Both the position numbers and the translations under genes were made by a program. The notes below the pieces were generated by a model. The model saw only the letters and a list, made by a program, of their open reading frames with translations, ran no database searches and had not been told where the DNA came from. From NCBI GenBank assembly GCA_947585865.1, contig CANPXH010000001.1, positions 121,249-185,248 of the forward strand: a stretch of 64,000 nt of DNA, in the 5' to 3' direction. This stretch comes from an uncultured Clostridia bacterium. Its GTDB lineage: Bacteria > Bacillota > Clostridia > Lachnospirales > CAG-274. This document shows, piece after piece, positions 8,027-17,098 of this stretch; position 1 is the first letter of the stretch, and each line of letters opens with the position of its first letter.

Positions 8027-10741
8027 CTATTCAAACATACTTCTAAGCTTTTGCGAAGCGATTATCCTTATGGAAGTTCTTTGTGTAGGCGTTGTTATAA
8101 CAAAAGCCTGACCTCTTCCGTTCGTGACGATCTCCTCCTGCTCCGTTTCGTTGATAGCTCCCGCTTTTTCATAAAGCTTGCACAGATCGTGCATATCATT
8201 GGGCGCAAGAGCAAATATAAATGAATACTGACAGGCATTTATTATGGCGGTGGACTTTCTTGCTATTTCCTCTGTACCCACAAAGTCCTTTATATTCTGA
8301 GTAATTATGATCTGCATACCGTTGTATTTACGAATACGTTTTGCAAGCTGGAACATAAAATCAAGAGCTATTGGGTATTTGGGATCGATAAATACGTGAG
8401 CCTCGTCTATGACCACTATTATCTTGCGCTGGGCATTATATTTCGTATTGTAATCTCTGTTTTTTATTATCTCATTGTCGAGCCACTTGAGTATGAGAAG
8501 CATTTGCGCATTTGCAATAGTGTTGTTCTTATTGGCAAGGAGCGACTGAAAATTAAACACAGTGAAATTTTCCTTGACATCAAGAGTGGAATATCCGTTC
8601 CAAAGATTGGAATTCCTGCCGCCTGTTGCAAATTTAGAAATATAATTTATAAGTATCCTTAAATTATTTTTGCTGTATTCGCCCTTGGCAGTCTGATAAT
8701 CTATGAGCAATGTATCGTACAGATCGTCAAACACAGGGTAATCCTCGGGCTTTAGCCTTGTGAGATCCGTCATCTCGTCAATACCCTTTGATTCATATAC
8801 TCTTACGATAACATTATTAAGATATTCAAGAGCATCGGGATCGATGCCGGGAAGTATCTGCTTGAAATACTCCTCAAGAAATTGAAGATGTACCGAAAAG
8901 CTTACGCTTGCAGATTCCTCATCGCTTATCAATTCATCATCGCTTAAGCAAGTAACGATATGGAACGGATTTATACGGCCCTGAGTAGCCGAACCCACAT
9001 CTATGATATTGCCATGAAGATGATGAGCAAGTCCCGTATATTCATTTTCAGGATCCAGTATAAATATCTTGCTGTTTTCGGCGGAAAGATTTGAAAGCAT
9101 CATCTTTGTGGCAAAGGATTTACCGCTTCCCGATTTTCCTATGACTACCATGTTGCTGTTTACTCTTTCATCGTCTCTGCGGAAGAAATCCACAAACACA
9201 GGCATATTTCCTGAGTTTCCCAAATTTATGCCGCCAATGTCTGAGATATGGCCATATATAAAGGGAAAGGCAGCCGCAATGGAAGATGAATGGATGCCCC
9301 TGCCCTTTTTTTGACATGGGTCATAGGCTGATATCTGAGAGCCTACAAAGGTATCAAACTGTCTGAACATCATATCCGTAACTCTGAATGACTGTTCTGA
9401 AAGAAGTCTCCTGACCTTTTTCTTGACATTGTTCGTATTTGTCACCTTTGCCATATCGGCATTGAGCTGCCGCATAGATTCATCATAATCATATACTGTC
9501 ACATATACATTTACATCATATAATATTTCATTTTCTCCCTGCAGCATAACAAGAAGGTTTTGAAGCGTTGAAATATGGTTCTCTATCTCAAGTATCCTGC
9601 TTTCCTTTGATGTTATAGCCTCCTGGCCTCTAAGCTCCATAAGAGAACGGTCTATATTCCTTACCGCCTTAAAGCGGTCGATGGGATGCAGCTTCATAAC
9701 GACCTTTGTGTCGGGGATGTTGAAAAGCTGAGAGCCCCATGCATTGCCAACCGTGGTGGGATAATTTATTATCCTGAAATTATGTGTAACAAGCTCATCT
9801 ATTTTAGTAGTCCTTGCCGTAAATGAAATTTCATGAGGCAGTATCCATTCATAATATTCCTCCTCGCTCAGATCATCGACTTCTCTTTCGTCAAAGTCAG
9901 GTGAGAAATTATACTTTAAAAATACGGCAAGCTCCTTGGTATTAAGTATTTTTATATTTATACCGCCCTGCATAAGCTGATCCGCAACTATTCCGGTGGT
10001 CTCACCTACGCTTACAGGTGATGAATCAAATATACATATGTAATGGAAGCTGTCATATATCTTGTCCTCTGTATTTATGACATCGATATTTTCGATCCTG
10101 TCATAAATGATTTCAAGACGTGCTCTCAATTCATCCTCTTCTATAACACCGTTTATATAGGATTCGCTTATCTCATCGACCTTTTGATATTCCCTTTCCA
10201 TATATTCATCATATATTATGGGTCTGTCGATCTTTACTATTGAAAGAGACTGATCCTCCATAGATACGCTTCTTATGGCTGCGCCGAATATTCGGTCTAT
10301 AAGATAATCCTGTCTGTTTTCCGTAAGGAATCTGAATTCTACCGGGGATACTTCTATCACCTTGCAGCAATAATCCTTGCCGTAATAAATGATATCGTCT
10401 TTTAAGCCGGTAAAGGCTATGAGATCGGGAACTCCGAATCTCGTCTTTTTATCGGAGCTTTTCTTTTTGCCTACGGCTTTTTTCTCATCCTCCTCAGAGC
10501 TTTCTTCCCACTTGTCTTCCGTATCATTTGTGTATTTGTCATCAAGAGAATATTGCGACGTCACATGGGTGGGTCTTGAAAAATGTCTTATGATATATCC
10601 TATAAAAACATAGTTTTTATCTTCATCCACAGACACCAGCAATATCACAAATATAACTATGGTAGCAGTAAGGATGAAAAGCTTAAAAGGCAGATTTGAA
10701 CAAAGCACAAGTATTGCCAGCGTGAAACCTATGGCACCCAC
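8027..10741 (-). CDS. VirB4-family type IV secretion ATPase with PrgI-like N-terminal membrane domain
   Basis: A 904-residue ATPase. Walker A is VIGKSGSGKSFATKM near residue 533 and Walker B is IIVVIDEAHVF near 772, with QNIKDF after it as in VirB4/TraC/ConE proteins. The first ~65 residues form two membrane helices and then YVFIGYIIRHFSRP, a pattern typical of separate PrgI/VirB3-like proteins, so the two look fused. The annotated GTG start at 10741 is doubtful. The frame stays open upstream to a TGA at 10789-10791, and the missing beginning of a PrgI domain (RVSFELFKGISIADF) is encoded there without an ATG/GTG/TTG. VirB4 powers assembly and substrate translocation at the inner face of the membrane. 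Confidence 0.9.
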   Translation of the reverse strand: MGAIGFTLAILVLCSNLPFKLFILTATIVIFVILLVSVDEDKNYVFIGYIIRHFSRPTHVTSQYSLDDKYTNDTEDKWEESSEEDEKKAVGKKKSSDKKTRFGVPDLIAFTGLKDDIIYYGKDYCCKVIEVSPVEFRFLTENRQDYLIDRIFGAAIRSVSMEDQSLSIVKIDRPIIYDEYMEREYQKVDEISESYINGVIEEDELRARLEIIYDRIENIDVINTEDKIYDSFHYICIFDSSPVSVGETTGIVADQLMQGGINIKILNTKELAVFLKYNFSPDFDEREVDDLSEEEYYEWILPHEISFTARTTKIDELVTHNFRIINYPTTVGNAWGSQLFNIPDTKVVMKLHPIDRFKAVRNIDRSLMELRGQEAITSKESRILEIENHISTLQNLLVMLQGENEILYDVNVYVTVYDYDESMRQLNADMAKVTNTNNVKKKVRRLLSEQSFRVTDMMFRQFDTFVGSQISAYDPCQKKGRGIHSSSIAAAFPFIYGHISDIGGINLGNSGNMPVFVDFFRRDDERVNSNMVVIGKSGSGKSFATKMMLSNLSAENSKIFILDPENEYTGLAHHLHGNIIDVGSATQGRINPFHIVTCLSDDELISDEESASVSFSVHLQFLEEYFKQILPGIDPDALEYLNNVIVRVYESKGIDEMTDLTRLKPEDYPVFDDLYDTLLIDYQTAKGEYSKNNLRILINYISKFATGGRNSNLWNGYSTLDVKENFTVFNFQSLLANKNNTIANAQMLLILKWLDNEIIKNRDYNTKYNAQRKIIVVIDEAHVFIDPKYPIALDFMFQLAKRIRKYNGMQIIITQNIKDFVGTEEIARKSTAIINACQYSFIFALAPNDMHDLCKLYEKAGAINETEQEEIVTNGRGQAFVITTPTQRTSIRIIASQKLRSMFE

Positions 10742-10775
10742 TACAAAATCCGCTATTGAAATCCCCTTAAAGAGT

Positions 10776-11903
10776 TCAAAACTTACTCTCGTCTTTTTTC
10801 ATTTCAACGGTCATATTTGCGGGAATATCGATATATACGTTTCCTCCGCTTATATTTCCGTTTGATGTATTGGTATAGAAGCAATCGCCTGATGAAAATT
10901 CTTCTTTATATATTTTGGCCTCTTCATTATATGTCTCTGTCAAACTGTCTTTTTCTATATTGGTCTCAGCCTGCGGCGAAGTGCTGCCTATGCTCGGAGA
11001 CGCCTGTGAAGAAGAAGGCGCTGTATAACTGCTGTATAACGTACTTCCCGAGCTTGATGAAATACTGCCTGTATTTGAAGCATTAGAACTTGTGCCAAGA
11101 CCCGACGAAGAAACGGCGGAGGATACGGCAGAGCCTATGCTTTGCACGGGAGTCTGCTGCACGGGCGGATTTGGAGAAGGTATCCTAAAGCTTACGGATG
11201 CCTTGTATACGGCTTCAAATCCTTCCGCCACACCGTAGTTCTTGGCATATACATTAAGCACATAATTACCCGGCTGAGTAACGGTCCTGTTCCTTTCGAG
11301 AGATGAGATTTGTCCGTTCTTGTAAAGCTCATAGCCAACATTAGGCGGAAAATCGAACACAGCCTGATTTACCTCCTGGTCGTTTTCCGAAACAGAGGAA
11401 TAAAAGCGCTTGTAATTTGGGAATCTGTATATATACATGCCCTTGCTCTCACTGTCTTCCTCAACGGCAGGCACGCAAAGAGCTTCCGGGCAATTATATT
11501 TGCTGTTGTATACCGAAGCGGCAGGAGTGCCCATTATCCTAAATACGAAAAGAGTATCCGAAGCTTCGCCGCTCATAATATTTGAAGATATTATACGCAG
11601 TGTGTAATAGCCGCTCCTGTATATCGGTTCCTCACTAAACGGTACAACATTTCCGTCACATCTCAATTCTGTTTCCATTCCCTGCGGCAGATCGAGCAGC
11701 ACCGCATCATAAGTCCTGCCGTTATTGGGAACCGTTGAAACAAACTGCCTGCCTCCCGCAAATGTTTCCGTATACATACCCAGTTTATTGTCGAATCTCT
11801 CAAACGGCGTCTCATTATTGGCCGTATATGCTACAGATATAGATGAAAAAGCCAATATAATACTGAAAACAAATGCGTAGATCCTATTCATTTTTTTCAT
11901 CAT
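10776..11903 (-). CDS. Secreted modular repeat protein, shorter paralogue with truncated third module
   Basis: A 375-residue product with a signal peptide (about 1-27). Module 1 (residues ~35-125: YTETFAGGRQFVSTVPN, then LDLPQGME, then SGYYTLRI) and module 2 (~150-240) match those of the 714-residue neighbour. A Ser-rich linker follows (~250-310), then the start of module 3 (EEFSSGDCFYTNTSNG, NVYIDIPANM). Module 3 stops abruptly after MKKDESKF, where the paralogue continues for some 60 more residues. The stop lies just ahead of the VirB4 gene, and a one-base change in the A6 run would join the two frames. The start ATG 11903 has GGAGG 6 nt upstream and overlaps the protease gene by 20 nt. Confidence 0.7.
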   Translation of the reverse strand: MMKKMNRIYAFVFSIILAFSSISVAYTANNETPFERFDNKLGMYTETFAGGRQFVSTVPNNGRTYDAVLLDLPQGMETELRCDGNVVPFSEEPIYRSGYYTLRIISSNIMSGEASDTLFVFRIMGTPAASVYNSKYNCPEALCVPAVEEDSESKGMYIYRFPNYKRFYSSVSENDQEVNQAVFDFPPNVGYELYKNGQISSLERNRTVTQPGNYVLNVYAKNYGVAEGFEAVYKASVSFRIPSPNPPVQQTPVQSIGSAVSSAVSSSGLGTSSNASNTGSISSSSGSTLYSSYTAPSSSQASPSIGSTSPQAETNIEKDSLTETYNEEAKIYKEEFSSGDCFYTNTSNGNISGGNVYIDIPANMTVEMKKDESKF

Positions 11904-12753
11904 ACTCTGCCTCCGAATCTGTTATATTGTTGCATCCGTCATTATCAGCCGATCTGAATCCGCTGCTGATGCTGTTCTTGTCAAAAAATGTCTTCAACCA
12001 TGTTTTATCAACTATATAATATATGACCGCAATGCCTAAAATAAGGGTCATCACCACATATATCTTGCTTCCGAACGTGTATCTGTAAAGCTTATCATAC
12101 TTTGATACGAATACGGGTATACAGGATATAAGGTTGAATGTGCTGTGTACTATGGCAGAAGGGATAATGCTGTCATAATACATATATATACATCCCATAA
12201 AGAAGCCTATGACCGCAGCATATATGCTCCATACCAAATTGAAATGCATAAATCCGAATATAAGCGTGGCCATTATAAGACCCTTGAACGGGCCCAGCCT
12301 TGCGCACAGCTTACGCTGAAATACCCCTCTGAAAAACATTTCCTCCAGCACGGGAGTGACCACCGCCATTACAAACAGCGTTATATACATATTGCCGCTG
12401 AACATTATGGTGTAGCTGTCCGCATAGCTGCCAACTACAGCTTGGGGAAGTATATTCAATATGCCGCTTATCGTAAAGTTTAGCCCCACGCCCAATAGTA
12501 TGAGAATGGCTATGCTTTTTTTATCGAGAGACGGCAGCTTAAGGCCTAACGCTTCCCTGAATCCTATGCCTTTTTTTTTATCTCTTTTCCTTGCGGAATT
12601 AACGGTAAATGCAAGAGCAAGAGCCGTGGTAGCCGCAATGCTTAGTCCATATGGCGTAAAAAGCATTGTGAAAACAAAATAATACAAGACATAAAGCAAT
12701 ACATAACCCAAAAGTGCGATATATATATTTTTCTCAGTTTTATCCTTAACCAT
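11884..12753 (-). CDS. CPBP-family intramembrane metalloprotease
   Basis: About 290 residues with eight or so hydrophobic segments. Motif 1 EEMFFRGVFQR (near residue 140), motif 2 FGFMHFNL (near 170) and motif 3 HSTFN (near 205) are the Glu-Glu, His and His/Asn motifs of the CPBP (CAAX/Abi) protease family, which cleaves substrates within the membrane. ATG 12753 is preferred; a TTG at 12768 overlapping the corrected stop of the preceding gene is possible. In the operon it sits between the two secreted modular paralogues, so processing of these proteins, of the pilin, or of a signal peptide are candidate roles (inference). The C-terminal tail is acidic and soluble. Confidence 0.85.
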   Translation of the reverse strand: MVKDKTEKNIYIALLGYVLLYVLYYFVFTMLFTPYGLSIAATTALALAFTVNSARKRDKKKGIGFREALGLKLPSLDKKSIAILILLGVGLNFTISGILNILPQAVVGSYADSYTIMFSGNMYITLFVMAVVTPVLEEMFFRGVFQRKLCARLGPFKGLIMATLIFGFMHFNLVWSIYAAVIGFFMGCIYMYYDSIIPSAIVHSTFNLISCIPVFVSKYDKLYRYTFGSKIYVVMTLILGIAVIYYIVDKTWLKTFFDKNSISSGFRSADNDGCNNITDSEAEYDEKNE

Positions 12754-12764
12754 GGCTTCTATTC

Positions 12765-14890
12765 TCAAGTATCTTCCCAGTCATCAACATCTTCCGTAGC
12801 ATCGTCGGCCGTGTTTTCCCAATCATCTTCAAAGTCTTTGATGTTTGTATTTTCCTGCCAAGTCCTTCAAATTCTACGGTAGGAGCTATCCTGTCCAATA
12901 TGACCGTAGTTGAGATCACAGGCATACCCCTTTGCCCCTGGAGTATAAAGTCGTATTCGCCGTCAAGAGGCATTTCAAATACATTTGAAGGTGTATTGAT
13001 CTGGCGGTCTATGACCTCCATGCCCTTTACATATTCTTTATCGTCTTTGTCGGTATATATGCCGTAGTAATCTTCATACTGTGATACCGCTATGTAATAG
13101 CCTTCGGGCGCCACGAATCTGTCTATGGAATTGGTGCTGTAATATACTATATCAAAGGAAACGGTGCTTTGCTCTCCGCTTGCCTCGTCGTTTACAGTCA
13201 GTTCATAATGTCCGTCTTCATTTAAGCTTGAGCTGAATTCTATTTCTTCTCCGTTTCTTTCAAGCTTTGTTTCAACGCCTGCGGGAATATTTATGAGCAC
13301 ATCGTAATTGGATATCATACCGTCGGGCACGCTCACAAAAAATTCCGTATTTCCTGCCTTGAATGAATACATACCCATATTCTGATCGTAGTTGTTTTCC
13401 ACATCATATTTGACAGAGGAGTCAAATTCCACATCTTCTTCGTCTACCTGAGGTATGGCGGAAGAATCTACGTCTATCGTTTGGTTGTCATTATTTTCAT
13501 TGAATTCTATGGCTCCTTCTATAGCAGGAGATCTTTCTACGCCCTCTTGTATCCTAAATGTATACCTTGCCGTATTCACATCTTCTCCGTCTACATCGGT
13601 CACAAGAAGACTGTAGCTGCCCTCTTCGTTTATGTATTTCTTATTCTCAAAAGGAACAGGCAGACCGTCTTTAGTCATAGACACCTTCATATTGTACGGT
13701 ATATCTATATATACATTGCCGCCTACTATACCGTCTTCAGGCGTATTGGTGTAAAAAACGTCTCCCGAACCGAAGGTTTCGGAATAGAGTTTAGCGCTTT
13801 CAAAATAAGTTTCTGACAAATAGTCGTTTATAATATCGCTGTTTGCGCTTGAGCCCAATATATCGCCTACGCTGCTCAGTCCGCTGCCTGCAGATATGTT
13901 CGGGGAGCTTATGGAGCTGCCGATCGTATTTGCGGCGGAGCTTACGGAATTTACGGCTGAGCCTACAGAGCTTGCCGCAGATCTCACGGAGGAAGCTGCC
14001 GAGCCAACGGAGGATGCAGCAGAGCCGATAGTGCTTCCTATTGAGCTTAAGGTATTGCCGCTTGATGATGTATTTCCGGCAGAAGATGAAGTCGCATCTT
14101 CATCCGAACCTATGCGAAAATTGAGCACGGTTTCGTAATATGTTTCATATCCGCCGCCTTGAGCATAGCTTGAACCGTATACCCTCAGATTGTAATTGCC
14201 GGATGCGCTGTATATCTGATTATTCACAAGACTTATTTTCTGACCGTCTTTTATAAGCGAATAACCCAGATTCCTCGGTATTACAAATTTGGCATTATCA
14301 ACAGTCTCCCCGTAGCCCGTAACACTTGTCATAAAAGCCTTATAATTTGGGAGCATATATTTATACATTCCGTTGCCAAGATCGGATATGGAAGCAGTAC
14401 AGCTCACAACAGGATATTTATATATGGCTGATGATGTCCTGTTCATAGGCGCTCCGCTTATTCTGAATGTAAACACGCCAACAAGAGGCTCCCCTGTTCC
14501 TGACGGTGCGGAAAGTCTCAGTATGTAGTATCCCTTGTTATATATAAGTGTCTTGTTTTTAAATTCTGTTTTGGTTCCCTCATATTCCATGTCGGCATTT
14601 ATAAGACCCATAGGTATATCAAAATACACAGCGTCACTTACAACAGCGCCGTTGGGAACAGATGAGAGAAATTCAAGTCCGTTGCCGAGCTTTTCGTTGT
14701 AATATCCCGAATCGGGATCGAAAGTTTCTTCCAATGCGCCTACCTGAGCAGGCTGTCCAACAGTGTCGGATGTATCGTCTGATCTTGATCCTAGCAAAGA
14801 AGAAATGGGATCCGCCCCGTAAATATTAAGGTCAAACAGTGTAAATATAACACACAGTATGATCGCTACAGCCCTTTTTCTGTACATCAT
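12765..14890 (-). CDS. Large secreted modular repeat protein, first gene of the operon, apparent frameshift near the 3' end
   Basis: Roughly 710 residues with a signal peptide (1-25). It has four related ~95-residue modules (about 54-150, 170-265, 355-445, 490-590), each with FxSxVPN or FYTNTP, a strand ending DIPxxxxxxxxxxG, and a closing GYYILRL-like strand. An Ig-like end (DRIAPTVEFEGLG) follows. Between modules 2 and 3 lies a Ser/Ala linker of seven-residue repeats (SAASSVG type). In the written frame the last 35 residues are Lys/Arg-rich and end at 12746. In the +1 frame, reached by adding one A to the AAAA run near 12853-12858, an acidic ending KDFEDDWENTADDATEDVDD terminates at 12765, which fits better. 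No membrane anchor or LPXTG is seen. Probably an extracellular structural or adhesive protein. Confidence 0.72.
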
Positions 14891-14917
14891 ATAACCTCCG
14901 AATTAATATTATAATCC

Positions 14918-14990
14918 TATGTTATATTATAACATAAACACACCTTCATTTTTGTGTTGTTTGCGCTGTCAGCTTTACCGTTTGCGCTGT
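14918..14990 (-). promoter_or_regulatory. Promoter region of the T4SS-like operon: palindromic -10 and 21-bp-spaced direct repeats
   Basis: The 19-bp perfect palindrome TATGTTATAATATAACATA (14918-14936) contains a TATAAT at 14926-14931 on the minus strand. No TTGACA-like -35 is present 17 bp upstream. Instead ACAGCGCAAAC occurs twice (14959-14969 and 14980-14990), 21 bp centre to centre, centred at about -46 and -67. Direct repeats two helical turns apart and a missing -35 are typical of activator-dependent promoters; LytTR regulators such as AgrA/ComE bind 9-bp repeats with this spacing. The regulator is not in the window. Confidence 0.55.
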
Positions 14991-15052
14991 TAAAACGCTT
15001 TGTTTTTCTTTTTTTCGACAACAAAAAGTTACATTATTTTCCCTCTTTCAAA

Positions 15053-15086
15053 GCAAAAAAGCTCAGAGCATTATACTCTGAGCTTT
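15053..15086 (-). terminator. Intrinsic terminator of the SSS symporter gene
   Basis: Minus-strand arms AAGCTCAGAG and CTCTGAGCTT flank a short A/T loop and are followed by a run of T (GCTTTTTTGC). It lies 40 nt past the symporter stop codon at 15126. It separates the symporter from the start of the T4SS-like operon. Confidence 0.8.
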
Positions 15087-15125
15087 TCCCGTATAAAATA
15101 TTATCTGCGGATATTATTATATATA

Positions 15126-16691
15126 TTATTTATAGCATTCAAATATATTCTCTACGTATTCCTTATCATGTACCTTTGTAAATTTGCTTACCAAAGGACA
15201 AAGTATAAGAGAAAATACCATACAGAATGCGCCTGCATTAAGAGGTGACGTAATGTTAAACGGAATAGGAAGGCTCCTTGCCGCACTTGTAAGCTCCGGG
15301 AACCATCCCAAAAGGAACAGTGCCGTATGTACAAGAGTGAATATTACCGCAAAGCCAAAGCATACGCCTACAGCCTTTGTCGTTACCTTCTTTGAAAACA
15401 GGCCGTACATGAACGGCGCCAGGAAAGAGCCTGAAAGAGCGCCCCATGAAATACTCATGAGCGTGGTTATATAGGCATTTTTCTTTGCAGCCATTATTAC
15501 TGATACCACAAGGAATATAGCTATAAATACTCTTATAAAGAACACCTGCTTCTTTTCGTCAAATGACTTGCCCTTTGAGAGCATAGCGGGCTTTATAAGA
15601 TCGAGAGTCAGTGTAGAGCTTGACGTCATTACAAGTGATGAAAGCGTAGACATTGAAGCTGAAAGCACAAGCACTACAATAAGGCCCAAAAGTATATCGG
15701 GAAGCACACTTTCCAGCATAGATGGAACGATCGCATCATATTCGAGCTTTCCGTTTATAACATTTATGAGAGTCTTAGATGTATCGGCAGGGTCTGTAGT
15801 TGCAAAAAGTCTGCCTAAGCCGCCATGGAAGTAGCTGCCTCCGGCAACTATAAGAGCAAATACAGTAGAGATGATAGTACCTCTTTTAATTGCGGCGTCA
15901 TCTGATATTGAATAAAATTTCTGTATCATCTGAGGAAGACCCCATGTACCCAATGACGTAAGTATTACAACGCCCAAAAGGTCAGCAGGATTAGGGCCGA
16001 AAATAGAATTGAGAGTACCTGTGTTGCCTGCATCGTCTGCTATTGCGGCAAGACCTGCCATAGCTCCGTCAAAGCCGCCTGCCTTGTGAAGAACCGTAAA
16101 TACCACAGTCAATATACCTGCAAGCATTATCATTCCCTGAACAAAGTCATTGAGCGCAGTTGCGTGAAATCCGCCTGCGATAACGTATATAGCCGTAAAT
16201 ACCGCCATTATTATTATACAATAGATATACGGAACACCCAGTGAAGACTCGAAAAGTCTTGACAATCCGTTATATACAGATGCCGTATAGGGTATAAGGA
16301 AGAGGAATATGATAAGTGAAGCAGCTATTTTGAGCTTCTTTGAATCATAACGTTTTTCAAAATATTCGGGCATTGTTGTAGCATCCAAATATTTTGTCAT
16401 GATCCTGGTACGTCTGCCGAGTACGAGCCACGCAAGAAGCGAACCTATGATAGCGTTTCCGATACCGATCCAAAAAGCTGAAATACCGTATGTCCAGCCG
16501 AACTGACCGGCATATCCGATAAATACCACAGCAGAAAAGTAGGATGTACCAAAAGCAAACGCTGAGAACCAGGGGCCTATGCTCCTTCCGCCAAGAACAA
16601 AATCACTTACATTTTTTGTTTTTCTGTTGCAGTATACGCCTATTGCCACCATAAGCAAAAGGTATAATACCAGAATAAACCATTTTACCAT
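15126..16691 (-). CDS. Sodium:solute symporter (SSS/PutP family)
   Basis: About 521 residues with 12-13 hydrophobic segments. The N-terminus VKWFILVLYLLLMVAIGVY and the motif VSDFVLGGRSIGPW near residues 24-38 are typical of the SSS family. Further in, FHATALNDFVQG (near 185) and the conserved helix with SASMSTLSSLVMTSSSTL (near 345) are Na+-site-proximal regions. The protein imports an organic solute with sodium. The substrate cannot be fixed from sequence; proline, pantothenate and carboxylates are all carried by relatives. ATG 16691 is chosen over an upstream start at 16730 because AGGAG lies 9 nt before it. It is a single-gene unit with its own consensus promoter and terminator, transcribed divergently from the MATE gene. 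Confidence 0.88.
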   Translation of the reverse strand: MVKWFILVLYLLLMVAIGVYCNRKTKNVSDFVLGGRSIGPWFSAFAFGTSYFSAVVFIGYAGQFGWTYGISAFWIGIGNAIIGSLLAWLVLGRRTRIMTKYLDATTMPEYFEKRYDSKKLKIAASLIIFLFLIPYTASVYNGLSRLFESSLGVPYIYCIIIMAVFTAIYVIAGGFHATALNDFVQGMIMLAGILTVVFTVLHKAGGFDGAMAGLAAIADDAGNTGTLNSIFGPNPADLLGVVILTSLGTWGLPQMIQKFYSISDDAAIKRGTIISTVFALIVAGGSYFHGGLGRLFATTDPADTSKTLINVINGKLEYDAIVPSMLESVLPDILLGLIVVLVLSASMSTLSSLVMTSSSTLTLDLIKPAMLSKGKSFDEKKQVFFIRVFIAIFLVVSVIMAAKKNAYITTLMSISWGALSGSFLAPFMYGLFSKKVTTKAVGVCFGFAVIFTLVHTALFLLGWFPELTSAARSLPIPFNITSPLNAGAFCMVFSLILCPLVSKFTKVHDKEYVENIFECYK

Positions 16692-16740
16692 TAGTCTTTC
16701 TCCTTTATATTTATATTTTGATGTCTGCACATCTTCATAT

Positions 16741-16769
16741 ATTATATTCTATAATGGAATATTTGTCAA
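16741..16769 (-). promoter_or_regulatory. Sigma-A-type promoter of the SSS symporter
   Basis: On the minus strand, TTGACA (16764-16769), 17 bp, TATAAT (16741-16746): a perfect consensus. The start codon is about 50 nt downstream of the -10. Confidence 0.85.
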
Positions 16770-17009
16770 ATAAAGTTATGCTAAATTTGTATAAAAATAC
16801 ATATAAATCAAAGTCATGCTCCGAAAAAATGCACGCCGTGTTTTCACAGTTACATATCGTTTTGTTTTTCTCTTCCCTTTCGGCACTGTTCCGTGTATAT
16901 ACAAAACCGCAAAGCAGACAATGTATTTTGCGTATATTTTATTGTGATATTATTATTTTCGGGCATAATACACAAATATATACTCAATGGATTTTGTGCA
17001 AATATACCT
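16770..17009. other. Divergent intergenic stretch without recognised feature
   Basis: An A/T-rich 240-bp stretch between the two divergent promoters of the symporter and the MATE exporter. No convincing gene, repeat or RNA was seen here. Confidence 0.5.
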
Positions 17010-17038
17010 TTGATATAATATATTCAAAGTGCTATAAT
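17010..17038 (+). promoter_or_regulatory. Sigma-A-type promoter of the MATE gene
   Basis: TTGATA (17010-17015), 17 bp, TATAAT (17033-17038). The predicted start is near 17045, giving a leader of about 68 nt that contains a terminator hairpin. Confidence 0.85.
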
Positions 17039-17049
17039 AAGTATCGGTG

Positions 17050-17098
17050 TGTAACCTTAAAGGTGTAAGTCCGACTCGGAGCTGCACCTTTTTTTATT
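17050..17098 (+). terminator. Leader terminator (attenuator candidate) before the MATE gene
   Basis: AAAGGTG (17059-17065) pairs with CACCTTT (17085-17091). An inner stem TCCG-ACT-CGGA and then a T-run (17089-17095) complete an intrinsic terminator. It lies between a consensus promoter and the Shine-Dalgarno AGGAGG of the MATE gene, so transcripts must read through it. The upstream segment ACCT (54-57) could pair with AGGT (61-64) and break the terminator stem. The signal that would control this is unknown. Confidence 0.7.

Noticed and set aside
3247..10741. Interpretation as a complete conjugative element
   Set aside because: No relaxase, integrase, oriT-like sequence or att repeats in the window; VirB4/VirD4 alone do not prove conjugation.
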